Shown: positions 25,634-38,724, numbered from the stretch's first letter. The stretch: 64,000 bases of DNA from Gellertiella hungarica (GCF_014197145.1 NZ_JACIEZ010000001.1:248001-312000); one strand, 5' to 3'. The notes: a model not told the origin generated them from the sequence alone. Numbers and translations are program-made.

Positions 25634-26602
25634 TCAGAGGGCGGCGCCGATTCCGTTTTCGTCCGCATCGCTGCCCGGCATGAAGGCGGCGATGGCGCCA
25701 AGCGCCTGCGCCCGGAAGATATCCCTTTCCTGGAATACCTCGTGGCCGGAGCCGGCGATGGGGATCAGCTGGCAGGCCCGGAACTTTCGGGCCAGCGCTT
25801 CCTGTGCCGCATAGGGCACCAGCTTGTCCATGGTGGGCGCCAGGATGAGGGTCGGAATGGTGATGCGGGTCAGATGCTCCGGACGCGACACGCGGTCCAT
25901 GGTGCCGAAGGCCTCCGACAGCCAGCGGCAGCTCGGAGGGCCGATGCCGAGGTCCGGGAATGCATCCAGGATCTTCTGGTTGCGGGCATAGCGCACCGCA
26001 TCGCTGGTCACCACGTTCTTCTCGAAGGGCGTGTTGCGCGCCTCCCGCGTCAGCGCCAGACGAGACAGTCCGAAGAGGCTGAGCGTCCGGCTGAGGACGC
26101 GGATTGCGCCAATGGGAAGCCCTTGGCCCGACAGCCCCACGAATGGTGCGCAAAGGGCCATCCGGTCGATGCGGCTCGCCAGATAGGGCGCCGCAGACAG
26201 GGCAATCAGCGCCCCGGTCGAATGGCCGATCAGGAAGAAGGGCAGCCGGGTATCGGGCAGCACGATCTCCGTGAGAAAGATCGAAAGGTCCTTCTCGTAG
26301 TCGCCGAAGCGGCGGACATGGCCACGTCTCCTGTTCGGCAGCAGCCGGTCCGAGCCGCCCTGGCCCCTGAGGTCGAAGGTGGCGACCCAAAGGCCCTGCT
26401 CGTTCAGGTCCCGGATCGTTTCGTAATACTTCTCGATGCACTCGTTGCGCCCCTGCAGCAGCACGACCGTTCCCTTGGCGACGGGTTGCGACGAGCGGAA
26501 GACCGCATAGCGCAGCCTTGCCCCCTTGTGCCCGGTGAAATAGCCCGAGAAGTGGTTATCCGGCACGGGATTGTCAGGCGTGGGATGGAGGATGGCGTCC
26601 AT
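25634..26602 (-). CDS. alpha/beta hydrolase, lysophospholipase/monoglyceride lipase type
   Basis: Serine hydrolase of 322 aa (Hydrolase_4 group). The nucleophile is Ser128 in LIGHSTGA, the Asp is expected in LILAPTMDKLVP, and the His is in IAGSGHEVFQE. The early strand FDLRGQGGSDR is typical of PldB-like enzymes. No signal peptide is seen, so a cytoplasmic or membrane-associated lysophospholipase or monoacylglycerol lipase is likely. It is convergent with the hisN-like gene, 21 bases between stops. Confidence 0.85.
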   Translation of the reverse strand: MDAILHPTPDNPVPDNHFSGYFTGHKGARLRYAVFRSSQPVAKGTVVLLQGRNECIEKYYETIRDLNEQGLWVATFDLRGQGGSDRLLPNRRRGHVRRFGDYEKDLSIFLTEIVLPDTRLPFFLIGHSTGALIALSAAPYLASRIDRMALCAPFVGLSGQGLPIGAIRVLSRTLSLFGLSRLALTREARNTPFEKNVVTSDAVRYARNQKILDAFPDLGIGPPSCRWLSEAFGTMDRVSRPEHLTRITIPTLILAPTMDKLVPYAAQEALARKFRACQLIPIAGSGHEVFQERDIFRAQALGAIAAFMPGSDADENGIGAAL

Positions 26603-26672
26603 GAATGCGTCTGCGGGGGAGGGAAGGGGCGTCTTGACCTATGGGTAGCGCTGGCCTTTGCCCCGGTCAAAG

Positions 26673-26722
26673 AAAAAAGCCGGAACGCGTCAAAATTGGG
26701 GGGCGGCGCACGTTCCGGCTTT
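26673..26722 (-). terminator. orphan minus-strand terminator-like hairpin
   Basis: A perfect 12-bp stem (26676-26687 with 26711-26722) has a 23-base loop and, on the minus strand, a run of six T partly inside the stem. No minus-strand gene ends here: the hydrolase starts downstream at 26602. It would therefore terminate an unknown transcript or limit read-through into the hydrolase. Confidence 0.4.
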
Positions 26723-26874
26723 CCAGTGCATCCGGCGCCATCGGGGGCGACGCGCCGGCCAGTCAGGAGTGTTGTCCTCCTGTGGCCATGACCTATCAGC
26801 GGGTGGCTGAACGCGTGCCAAACGGACGGTTCATCACCCGTTCAGATTGTGGATCGATTTTCCCTTTTCCATCC

Positions 26875-26903
26875 CTTGAAAGCCCCAAATCCAGTTCCCA
26901 TCT
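26875..26903 (+). promoter_or_regulatory. RpoH (sigma-32)-type heat-shock promoter of hsp20
   Basis: CTTGAAA (26875-26881), a 14-base spacer and TCCCATCT (26896-26903) match the heat-shock consensus CTTGAAA / CCCCATNT at all but one position. The expected transcription start is near 26910, giving a leader of about 100 bases. Confidence 0.75.
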
Positions 26904-26910
26904 CCAACCT

Positions 26911-27004
26911 GCAGGCGCCGAAAGGGCCTGCGCTGCTCCCCCGGAATCGCCGAAACGGGATCTGAGGGAGACACCTGTAACCGCTAACCGTCGCTCACAG
27001 GAGG
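26911..27004 (+). promoter_or_regulatory. putative RNA thermometer in the hsp20 leader
   Basis: Three consecutive hairpins. HP1 is GCAGGC (26911-26916) with GCCTGC (26926-26931), capped by CC-GAAA-GG. HP2 is CTCCC with GGGAG (26936-26970), with inner CCCG/CGGG. HP3 is CCTGT (26974-26978) with ACAGG (26997-27001). The 3' arm of HP3 covers the first half of the Shine-Dalgarno AGGAGG (26999-27004), 5 bases before the ATG. This is the layout of ROSE-type thermometers that control rhizobial small heat-shock genes, though the last stem is short. Confidence 0.55.
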
Positions 27005-27009
27005 ACACC

Positions 27010-27471
27010 ATGCGTCACGTAGATTTTGCCCCCCTTTACCGTTCCACCGTCGGCTTCGACCGCCTGTTCAACATGCTGGACAGCGTCGGGCAGCCCGAAC
27101 AGTCCTATCCGCCCTACAATATCGAGCGGACCGGTGAGAACACCTACCGCATCACCATGGCCGTTGCCGGCTTTGACGAGAAGGAGCTCTCCATCGAGGC
27201 TCATGCCCATGTGCTGACCGTCAAGGGCGAGAAGGCCGAGGAAACCGCCGGCGAAAGCGAGTACCTCTATCGCGGCATTGCCAAGCGCGCCTTCGAACGC
27301 CGCTTCCAGCTTGCCGATCACGTGGAAGTACAGTCTGCCTCGCTGAAGAATGGCCTGCTGCATATCGATCTTCTGCGCAACATTCCGGAAGCCATGAAGC
27401 CGCGCCGGATTGCCATCGCAGCCGATGCCGCCGGCGCAAAGGCCATCGAAGGCCAGGTTTCGGTGAACTGA
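27010..27471 (+). CDS. small heat-shock protein, Hsp20 family
   Basis: ATP-independent holdase chaperone of 153 aa that binds unfolding proteins in the cytoplasm. An N-terminal arm (residues 1-35) precedes the alpha-crystallin domain, which starts at YPPYNIERTGENTYRITMAV and contains ASLKNGLLHIDL, matching the A-x-x-x-N-G-x-L hallmark. ATG 27010 follows AGGAGG; longer in-frame sequence to 26641 crosses the promoter and is not coding. Control is likely both transcriptional (RpoH-type promoter) and by leader structure. Confidence 0.93.
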   Translation: MRHVDFAPLYRSTVGFDRLFNMLDSVGQPEQSYPPYNIERTGENTYRITMAVAGFDEKELSIEAHAHVLTVKGEKAEETAGESEYLYRGIAKRAFERRFQLADHVEVQSASLKNGLLHIDLLRNIPEAMKPRRIAIAADAAGAKAIEGQVSVN

Positions 27472-27513
27472 CCCTGCAATAGCGAAAGCGCTCATCCTCC
27501 CAAGCGCTTGCCA

Positions 27514-27546
27514 CGCCTCCCTTCCGCACCGGAAGGGAGGCGTTTT
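27514..27546 (+). terminator. intrinsic terminator of hsp20
   Basis: A perfect 12-bp GC-rich stem (27514-27525 with 27531-27542) has a 5-base loop followed by TTTT. It sits between hsp20 and the convergent threonine aldolase gene. Confidence 0.8.
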
Positions 27547-27557
27547 CATGTGCCGTG

Positions 27558-28607
27558 TCAGCCGATGATGCCGAGCAGCGCGTCCAATTCCGCTGTCGAG
27601 GTCGCGTAGCTTGTCACGAGGCGCACCAGCACCTCGTCGGGGCCGGCCAGCGATGGCTGGTCCGCAGGAACCGGCCAGTCATAGAAGCGGGCACCGGCGG
27701 CGAAGGCTTCGTCCATCAGCACCTTCGGCATGACCGCAAACACTTCGTTGGCGCTCGTTTCCCAGGCATTGCGGCTTCGCGTGGAGCGGGAAAGACCCTC
27801 ACGCAGGCGGTCGGCCATGGCGTTCGCATGGGCCGCGAGCTGCAGCCACAGACCATCTTCCAGATAGGCGTCGAACTGCGCGGCGATGAAGCGCGACTTG
27901 GAGAACAGCTGGGCCGAGCGCTTCCGGAGATAGGGCATCTCGCGCGCGTGCTCCCGATCGAAGAAGACCAGCGCTTCCGCCATCCAGCATCCGTTCTTCG
28001 TCCCGCCGAAGGAAAGAATGTCCACGCCGCGTTTCCAGGTCATTTCGGCCGGTGTCGCCCCAAGCGCGGCCAGCGCATTGGCAAAACGGGCGCCATCCAT
28101 GTGAAGCGGCAGTCCGCGGCTTCTTGCCACCTCCTTCACTGCATCGATCTCCGCAAGCGAATAGACCGTGCCGAATTCCGTCGCCTGCGTGATGCTGACG
28201 GCCGCAGCCTGGCCGAAATGCACTCCGCCATCCGGAAACCGGGCAATCGCCGCCGCGAGGGCCGCGGGATCGATCCTGGCATTGGAGCCGGCCACCGGAT
28301 ATAGCCGCGATCCGTGGGCGAAGAAGCCCGGCGCGCCGCACTCGTCCGTATGGATGTGCGCTTCGTGATGGCAGAAGGTGAGGCCCCCGGCCTTTGCGAC
28401 GCTGGCAAGCGCCAGCGAGTTGGCCGCCGTTCCCGTGCCGACGAAGAAAACCTCAACCTCGCGTTCGAAAATCTCGTTGAAGCGATCGGCGACCTTGCGG
28501 TCCAGATCGCTCGTCCCATAGGCCGAGGCAAAGCCGTCTGCAGCCTCGTGAAGCCGTCGGGAAATGACCGGGTGCGCGCCTGCCCAGTTGTCGGAAGAAA
28601 AATACAT
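27558..28607 (-). CDS. low-specificity L-threonine aldolase family protein
   Basis: PLP enzyme of 349 aa in the beta-eliminating lyase/threonine aldolase group, which splits threonine or allo-threonine to glycine and acetaldehyde. The PLP lysine is Lys204 in SFGGTKNGCW, and HEAHIHTDECGAP and LHMDGARFANA are family-typical. It begins MYFSSDNWAGAHPVI. It is divergent from gltB across a 441-base gap. Confidence 0.88.
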   Translation of the reverse strand: MYFSSDNWAGAHPVISRRLHEAADGFASAYGTSDLDRKVADRFNEIFEREVEVFFVGTGTAANSLALASVAKAGGLTFCHHEAHIHTDECGAPGFFAHGSRLYPVAGSNARIDPAALAAAIARFPDGGVHFGQAAAVSITQATEFGTVYSLAEIDAVKEVARSRGLPLHMDGARFANALAALGATPAEMTWKRGVDILSFGGTKNGCWMAEALVFFDREHAREMPYLRKRSAQLFSKSRFIAAQFDAYLEDGLWLQLAAHANAMADRLREGLSRSTRSRNAWETSANEVFAVMPKVLMDEAFAAGARFYDWPVPADQPSLAGPDEVLVRLVTSYATSTAELDALLGIIG

Positions 28608-29048
28608 CGGATCGGACCTGTTCCTGGAAGCCTGTCTGGTCTGCGGATGCAGCTGACATCGAGATTAAGGCAAAGAGGGACTGGATCAACCGACTCCCGG
28701 CTGCCATTTATACGGATGCATAGTTTTGAAATTTTCGGTCGCGGCTGCGCCTTGTGCGGCAATAAAATTACAGCCTCTGTCTTGCCCTTGTAATCTTGCT
28801 GCGCAAATTTCTTAAGAAAGGGCAGAAAGCGCTTGCTAAAGCTCGGGCGGTCTGGCATAGAAATCTCGAAATTAGGACAGTCTTGCTGTCCTAATTTGCC
28901 GGTTTCGATACCTCGGACATCCAGTTTCGGTGTGGCGGGCGTGTCGTGAATGGCAAATCTTAAATCGATTTGAAGGGCTTGGCATTCTTGCCGGTCCTTC
29001 TGGCCCGAAGGGCAAGGCCCTCACGCGGCAAGCCGACAGGAGAAGACG
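28608..29048. other. intergenic region between threonine aldolase gene and gltB
   Basis: A 441-base gap between two divergent genes, so it holds both promoters. It contains a perfect 12-bp inverted repeat (28869-28897). Short open frames here lack ribosome sites and family resemblance. No riboswitch class was recognised. Confidence 0.5.
28869..28897. repeat. perfect 12-bp inverted repeat upstream of gltB
   Basis: AAATTAGGACAG and CTGTCCTAATTT are exact reverse complements around the 5-base centre TCTTG. It lies 152 bases before gltB and 262 bases before the aldolase start. The symmetric AT ends suit a dimeric regulator site or a bidirectional small-RNA terminator. Confidence 0.6.
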
Positions 29049-33776
<4,728 letters not shown>

Positions 33777-33790
33777 TTGCCGAAAGGCGG

Positions 33791-33823
33791 AACTTGGCAT
33801 ATGCTTCCGGCATATGCCAAGTT
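33791..33823 (+). promoter_or_regulatory. vapBC operator (14-bp inverted repeat)
   Basis: AACTTGGCATATGC (33791-33804) is an exact inverted copy of GCATATGCCAAGTT (33810-33823) with a 5-base centre. It begins 15 bases after the gltB stop and ends just before the vapB ribosome site, as expected for an operator bound by the VapB-VapC complex. Confidence 0.75.
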
Positions 33824-33836
33824 TGAGGAGGCCGGA

Positions 33837-34112
33837 ATGGGCTACCACGATCACAGCAACGACCGCCCGGTGACCAGGACCGTGCAGGTGTTCAAGAATG
33901 GCCGCAGCCGTGCGATCCGGATCCCGAAGGAGTTCGAGTTCGAGGCGGAAACGGCGGTTCTGAGGCTTCAGCCCGATGGCTCGATCCTGATTTCCGCGGC
34001 GGCAACGACGGGTCTTCTGGATTACCTGAAAACCGCCGAACCCTGGACGGGCGGCGATTTTCTGAGCGACGACAGCGATCTTTCGCCGCTGGATGAGGTG
34101 AATTTGCCGTGA
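33837..34112 (+). CDS. vapB: VapB-type antitoxin (AbrB/SpoVT fold)
   Basis: Antitoxin of 91 aa. Residues about 13-45 form the AbrB-like swapped-hairpin DNA-binding domain (TVQVFKNGRSRAIRIPKEFE). The acidic C-terminus (DFLSDDSDLSPLDEV) should wrap and block the VapC active site. ATG 33837 follows GAGGAGG; the operator lies directly upstream. The vapC start overlaps its stop, so the pair is coupled. Confidence 0.9.
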   Translation: MGYHDHSNDRPVTRTVQVFKNGRSRAIRIPKEFEFEAETAVLRLQPDGSILISAAATTGLLDYLKTAEPWTGGDFLSDDSDLSPLDEVNLP

Positions 34113-34507
34113 GGTATCTCCTCGACGCCAACATCATCTCGGCGCTGGTCTCCGATCCGCGCGGCAGGGTGGCCGAGCGGATCGGAACAGTGGGCGAAGA
34201 CAATGTCTTCACGAGTGTCATCGTGAGGGCGGAAATACTGTTCGGGCTTCGGAAGCGAAGGTCCGAGGAACTCGATCGGAAGGTCTACGCGATCCTTCAG
34301 CGGCTCTATACCGCGCCGTTCGAGCCACCTGCCGATGAAGCCTATGCGAAGATCCGCGAAAGGCTGACATCGGAGGGCAGAATCATAGGGCCGAATGACC
34401 TTCTGATCGCTGCCCATGCCCTGGCACTCGATGCGGTGCTGGTAAGTGACAACATGAAGGAATTCTCCCGGATTGCCGGGCTGAAAGTGGAAAACTGGAT
34501 CCGGTGA
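34109..34507 (+). CDS. vapC: VapC-type toxin, PIN-domain ribonuclease
   Basis: PIN-domain endoribonuclease of 132 aa; VapC toxins usually cleave initiator tRNA or rRNA. The four acidic metal ligands are present: Asp6 in YLLDANIIS, Glu42 in VRAEILFG, Asp97 in GPNDLLIAAHA and Asp114 in LVSDNMKEF. The start is GTG, overlapping the vapB stop by four bases. It appears full length and intact, so the module is probably functional. Confidence 0.92.
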   Translation: MRYLLDANIISALVSDPRGRVAERIGTVGEDNVFTSVIVRAEILFGLRKRRSEELDRKVYAILQRLYTAPFEPPADEAYAKIRERLTSEGRIIGPNDLLIAAHALALDAVLVSDNMKEFSRIAGLKVENWIR

Positions 34508-34537
34508 GCCGGACCCTCTGAACGAACGGACAGGACG

Positions 34538-35992
34538 ATGGGCAAGGTTACAGGTTTTATGGAAATCGACCGGCAGGTGGCGAAGTATCAGCCGGCCTCC
34601 GACCGCATCCGCCATTTCCGCGAATTCACGCTCCCCATGTCGGATCAGGAAGTGCAGAAACAGGCGGCCCGCTGCATGGATTGCGGCATTCCCTATTGCC
34701 ACGGCCCGACCGGCTGTCCTGTTCACAACCAGATCCCGGACTGGAACGACCTGGTCTATAACGGCAACTGGGAGGAGGCGATCCGCAACCTCCACACGAC
34801 CAACAATTTCCCCGAGTTTACCGGTCGCGTCTGCCCGGCCCCCTGCGAGGAAGCCTGCACGCTGAACCTCGAGGACATGCCGGTCGCGATCAAGACCGTG
34901 GAACAGGCCATTGCCGACAAGGCCTATGAGCTTGGCTTCATCGTGCCGCAGCCGCCGACCACGCATACCGGCAAGAAGATCGCGATCATCGGATCCGGCC
35001 CTGCCGGTCTGGCCGCTGCCCAGCAGCTCGGCCGCGCTGGCCATGAAGTGCATGTGTATGAGCGGGAATCGAAGCCCGGCGGGCTTCTGCGCTATGGCAT
35101 TCCGGACTTCAAGATGGAGAAGAACTTCATCAACCGCCGTGTCGAGCAGATGCGCGGTGAGGGCGTGACCTTCCATTGCGGGGTGAATGTCGGCGTGACG
35201 CTTCCGGTCGAAAAGCTGCTCGCTGAACATGATGCAGTTCTCTATTGCGGCGGTTCGGAAACGCCCCGTCCGGCCGGCATTCCGGGGGTCGATCTCGCCG
35301 GCGTGCATGATGCCATGCCCTATCTCGTCCAGCAGAACCGCCGCGTCGGCCGTGAAAACACCGACAGCGCCGGCTGGCCTTCGATGCAGATCCTGGCTGG
35401 CGGCAAGCACGTGGTCGTGGTGGGCGGCGGCGATACCGCGTCCGACTGCGTCGGCACAGCCTTCCGCCAGGGTGCCGTGAAAGTTACCCAGCTGGACATC
35501 CGTCCCCAGCCGCCGGAAAAGGAAGACAAGCTTGCGGTCTGGCCTTTCTGGGCCACCAAGATGCGCACCTCCTCCTCCCAGGCCGAGGGCGCCATCCGCG
35601 AGTTCCAGGTGGCAACGCTGGAGTTCATCGGCGAGGACGGCGTGCTGACCGGCGTGAAGTGCTGTGAAGTGGACGAGCGTCGCAAGCCCATCGCCGGCAC
35701 CGAGTTCGTCATCAAGGCCGATCTCGCCTTCATCGCCATCGGTTTCTCCGGCCCGTTTAAGGACAGCGTGCTCAAGGAGCTGAATGGCAAGCTTACGTTG
35801 TCCACGGACAAGCGCGGCTCCACCAACGTGGTGGCGAACGATCTGGATTACCGCACGTCGGTCGACAAGCTGTGGGCAGCCGGTGACGTCCGCCGCGGCC
35901 AGTCGCTGGTCGTCTGGGCAATCCGCGAGGGCCGCCAGGCAGCGCGCGCCATCGACGAGGCGCTGATGGGAAGCACGATCCTTCCGCGCTGA
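34538..35992 (+). CDS. gltD: glutamate synthase (NADPH) small subunit
   Basis: Electron-transfer subunit of 484 aa that carries electrons from NADPH through FAD and 4Fe-4S clusters to GltB. N-terminal cluster cysteines are visible in [13 protein letters not shown] and GCPVHN. The FAD site is [16 protein letters not shown] and the NADPH site [12 protein letters not shown]. It ends with the typical [20 protein letters not shown]. It lies 30 bases after vapC, so its transcription from the gltB promoter must pass the toxin-antitoxin genes. Confidence 0.96.
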   Translation: MGKVTGFMEIDRQVAKYQPASDRIRHFREFTLPMSDQEVQKQAARCMDCGIPYCHGPTGCPVHNQIPDWNDLVYNGNWEEAIRNLHTTNNFPEFTGRVCPAPCEEACTLNLEDMPVAIKTVEQAIADKAYELGFIVPQPPTTHTGKKIAIIGSGPAGLAAAQQLGRAGHEVHVYERESKPGGLLRYGIPDFKMEKNFINRRVEQMRGEGVTFHCGVNVGVTLPVEKLLAEHDAVLYCGGSETPRPAGIPGVDLAGVHDAMPYLVQQNRRVGRENTDSAGWPSMQILAGGKHVVVVGGGDTASDCVGTAFRQGAVKVTQLDIRPQPPEKEDKLAVWPFWATKMRTSSSQAEGAIREFQVATLEFIGEDGVLTGVKCCEVDERRKPIAGTEFVIKADLAFIAIGFSGPFKDSVLKELNGKLTLSTDKRGSTNVVANDLDYRTSVDKLWAAGDVRRGQSLVVWAIREGRQAARAIDEALMGSTILPR

Positions 35993-36014
35993 GGCGCACA
36001 CGCCGCTGACTGCA

Positions 36015-36047
36015 GGCCTCGCTCCCACGGGAGCGAGGCCTTTTTTT
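36015..36047 (+). terminator. intrinsic terminator of the gltB-vapBC-gltD unit
   Basis: An 11-bp GC-rich stem (36015-36025 with 36030-36040, loop CACG) is followed by seven T, 22 bases after the gltD stop. Confidence 0.9.
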
Positions 36048-36207
36048 ATTCTGCCAGAGCGCGAATCTTCCCGGGATTCCTGCCGTGGCGCTATTTCTGA
36101 TGCGTTGTCCATTCAAGATAAGAAATATAAGATTTTCCCAAGGCGGCCGATGAAGGATGCCGCCAAGGCGACAGGCACACCACAAGAGGGGCCTGCGGGG
36201 GGAACAC

Positions 36208-37575
36208 ATGTCGGATCATAATAAACTCGCCGGCGGCGCGCTCGGCGGGGCGGAATCGATCATCATGGGGGTAGCGGGTGCGGCACCCGCATTCACCATA
36301 TCAGCGGCCGCGGCCTCGATGGTCGGAGACCTCGGGGCGCTTTCGCTCGGCGCGATCGTCTATTGCGGCATCATCATGTTCGGCACGGCGCTGGCGTTTC
36401 GCAATCTCAATCGGGTCGTCACCAATGCGGGCGCGAGCTATGCGGTGGTGGGACATGTCTTCGGCCCCGCCTGGGGTTTCGTCGCCGGCTGGGCCGCGCT
36501 GACGGCCTTTGCGCTGGCGATGGTCGCGGCCGCGGTGCCGGCCGCATCGGCCACGCTGATGATACTGGCGCCGGACAAGGCGGAAAACACGCTTTACGTG
36601 GTTCTCACCGGGGCCTTCTGGTTCTCGCTGGTCGCCTTCGTGGCGCTGCGCGGAATCAAGCACGCCAGCTTCCTGCAGATCACCTTCATCGTCATCGAAT
36701 GCGCGGCCATCGTGGTCATCATCGGGGCCGGGCTGATCCAATGGCCGACGCTCGCCGTCAGGGTGCCCGAGATCGGATGGTTCTCGCCCTTTTCGCTCTC
36801 GGCAAGCCAGTTTGCCACCGGTTTGCTCCTCGGTCTCTATTTCTACTGGGGTTTCGACGTCACCATCAATCTCAGCGAAGAGACGGGTGCGGCCGGGGAT
36901 GCGGATGCCTCCGGCTCGAGCGCGCTCTGGTCCGTGGTCAATCTGATGGCGCTCTACACGCTGCTGATGCTGGCCATCCTGCTGACCCTCAGCGATGCCG
37001 AGGCTTCCGGGGCAGGTCCCGGCCTGCTCTTCGATCTCGGCAGCCGGCTGCTACCGGAGCCCTTCAACTATCTTGCGGTGCTGGCACTGATGCTGAGTGC
37101 CATCGGAACCCTGGAAACGCAGATCCTCCAGTTCTCCCGCTCGCTCTTTTCCATGGCCCGCGACGGACATTTTCACGAGCGCTATGCCCGCATTCATCAT
37201 CACTGGCGAACGCCGCATCAGGCGACCATCATCGTCTGGGTTCTGGGTGTCGTGTTTCTCGTGGCCTCAAGCTACCTGCCGACGGTCAAGGATATCCTCG
37301 ACAGCTCCATTCTGGCGCTTGGGCTTCAGATCTGCTGTTACCTCACCCTGACCTGCCTGGCCTCGGCCTGGTATTTCCGCAAAAGCCTTGAGCAGGGCGT
37401 CGCAAAGGCGATCACGCATGTGGTTTGGCCACTGGTGAGCGCGGCGGCAATGATATTCGTCGCCGTCTACAGCCTGCCCGATCTCGGCCTGCAGACCAGC
37501 CTCATCGGCCTCGGTGGCCTCGCCCTCGGCATCATTCCCTTCCTGCTGGCGCAACGGCGCCGCAGGGCAGCCTGA
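36208..37575 (+). CDS. APC-family amino acid permease
   Basis: Inner-membrane transporter of 455 aa with about twelve hydrophobic helices. The start LGGAESIIMGVAGAAPAFTI resembles the first helix of APC-type permeases, and YWGFDVTINLSEETGAAGD is the conserved loop with an acidic pair. ATG 36208 follows a GGGGGG-A site. It is convergent with the DUF459 gene (3 bases between stops) and is not closely similar to the permease at 17397. Substrate unknown. Confidence 0.85.
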   Translation: MSDHNKLAGGALGGAESIIMGVAGAAPAFTISAAAASMVGDLGALSLGAIVYCGIIMFGTALAFRNLNRVVTNAGASYAVVGHVFGPAWGFVAGWAALTAFALAMVAAAVPAASATLMILAPDKAENTLYVVLTGAFWFSLVAFVALRGIKHASFLQITFIVIECAAIVVIIGAGLIQWPTLAVRVPEIGWFSPFSLSASQFATGLLLGLYFYWGFDVTINLSEETGAAGDADASGSSALWSVVNLMALYTLLMLAILLTLSDAEASGAGPGLLFDLGSRLLPEPFNYLAVLALMLSAIGTLETQILQFSRSLFSMARDGHFHERYARIHHHWRTPHQATIIVWVLGVVFLVASSYLPTVKDILDSSILALGLQICCYLTLTCLASAWYFRKSLEQGVAKAITHVVWPLVSAAAMIFVAVYSLPDLGLQTSLIGLGGLALGIIPFLLAQRRRRAA

Positions 37576-37578
37576 GGT

Positions 37579-38724
37579 TCAAAGGCTGGGTCTTGCGAAA
37601 TCATCGACCCGGCCGGCAGGCGGGCGTGTCGTCCGGGCGTTGAAAAGGCTGTTTGCGGTCGCTACCGCAGCACCCGGCGCACCGAGAAGCTCCTGGCCGC
37701 CGTCGAGCTCCGGGTCTCCGAGGCTGATGGGCGGCGTGCGTACGGGCGGGCCCGAGGGCGCGCTGTCCTTCTTCTCCGCAATCAGGCTCTCGCTGTCCAG
37801 GCGAATGAGCTGCTCGACGGTGAGGGGATCGCCCAGGAACTTGCGGATCGGTTTTTCCGCATAGAAGGCAAGCTTGCGCTTGCCGGCCGCCGTCATGCCC
37901 ACGCCATCAGACGTGCGAAGGCGCGCCGGCTGGCCGTTGATGTCGGAACCGGACACGATGAATTTCCCGTTCTCGTCGACGAAGCCGTCCCACACGTCCA
38001 CGAATTCGCCGCCCGCCCGCGCGGTTTCGTTCCGGTAGATGGTGTTGAACTGGACGGCGGCGGAGCTGGTCTTGTTGCTCTTGAAGGCCGGAAGCCCGAC
38101 CCAGACGAGCGGCACCGAAGCCTCCTTGCCAAGGCGGAGCATGGTGTTCACACGCGCGGTATAGGCTTCGTTCCAGGCCGGCGTATCGAAGTCTTCCTTC
38201 GCCGAGCCGATCCGCATCTGCTGGCGGTCGTTTGCCCCGATCATCAGCACGACGACGGCGGGTTTCGTTTCCCTGATATAGTCGGGCAGTTTCTGCGGCC
38301 AGTCGAAATAGTCGTCGCGCACCAGACCGGAAGCGGTGCTGGTGCGGCTGTCCACCACCGTCGTCGGATCCTCCGCAAAGGCGGCCGTGAGGCCCTGGGC
38401 AAGACCGCTTGCAAGAAAGTCGCCGACAACAAGGATATGGCGCGCGTCCGGGCTCTTGGCCACCGGCGGCGCTGCGGTTTCGAGGGTGGTGACGCTCGGG
38501 CTGGTGCGCTTTTTCACCCGGGGTTTCTTGCGTGTGGGCAGCTCGATCACGTCCGGCTGCTGCTGGCGCTGCTTCGGGCCGAAAAGCCAGTCGAAGATCG
38601 TCCGGCGTTGCCGCACTTCCTGCGCCGCAGCCGATATCGGCAGGCTGGTGACGAGCACCGCCCCCGCCGTGACGAGCACGGCGGTGATGCGGATGCGGGA
38701 CTGCTTTTTCAAGGCGCTTGTCAT
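37579..38724 (-). CDS. DUF459 SGNH-fold protein, catalytic residues not conserved
   Basis: Secreted or periplasmic protein of 381 aa. A signal sequence (KKQSRIRITAVLVTAGAVLV, cleavage after SAAA) and a basic Pro-rich stretch precede an SGNH/GDSL-hydrolase-like domain. Block III GANDRQ is kept, but block I is VVGDFLASGL (Phe where the Ser nucleophile would be) and block V is SDGVGMTAAG (no His two or three residues after Asp). It may therefore be a non-hydrolytic relative, with a possible role in cell wall or exopolysaccharide. The start ATG 38724 has a weak ribosome site; a TTG at 38742 is in frame. Confidence 0.75.
   Translation of the reverse strand: MTSALKKQSRIRITAVLVTAGAVLVTSLPISAAAQEVRQRRTIFDWLFGPKQRQQQPDVIELPTRKKPRVKKRTSPSVTTLETAAPPVAKSPDARHILVVGDFLASGLAQGLTAAFAEDPTTVVDSRTSTASGLVRDDYFDWPQKLPDYIRETKPAVVVLMIGANDRQQMRIGSAKEDFDTPAWNEAYTARVNTMLRLGKEASVPLVWVGLPAFKSNKTSSAAVQFNTIYRNETARAGGEFVDVWDGFVDENGKFIVSGSDINGQPARLRTSDGVGMTAAGKRKLAFYAEKPIRKFLGDPLTVEQLIRLDSESLIAEKKDSAPSGPPVRTPPISLGDPELDGGQELLGAPGAAVATANSLFNARTTRPPAGRVDDFARPSL

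Larger units (their letters stand above)
26603..27009. other. long regulatory region before hsp20
   Basis: About 400 bases without a supported coding gene. The part next to hsp20 holds a heat-shock-type promoter and a structured leader. The part next to the hydrolase holds a minus-strand terminator-like hairpin (26673-26722), a nested hairpin (GGCC-AGT-CAGGAG with CTCCTG-T-GGCC, about 26757-26787) and AACGG..CCGTT (about 26820-26842). These could belong to an unannotated small RNA. Confidence 0.5.

Noticed and set aside
34498..34511. Small TCCGG-TGAG-CCGGA hairpin at the vapC stop
   Set aside because: Only five pairs and no T run; unlikely to terminate transcription before gltD.
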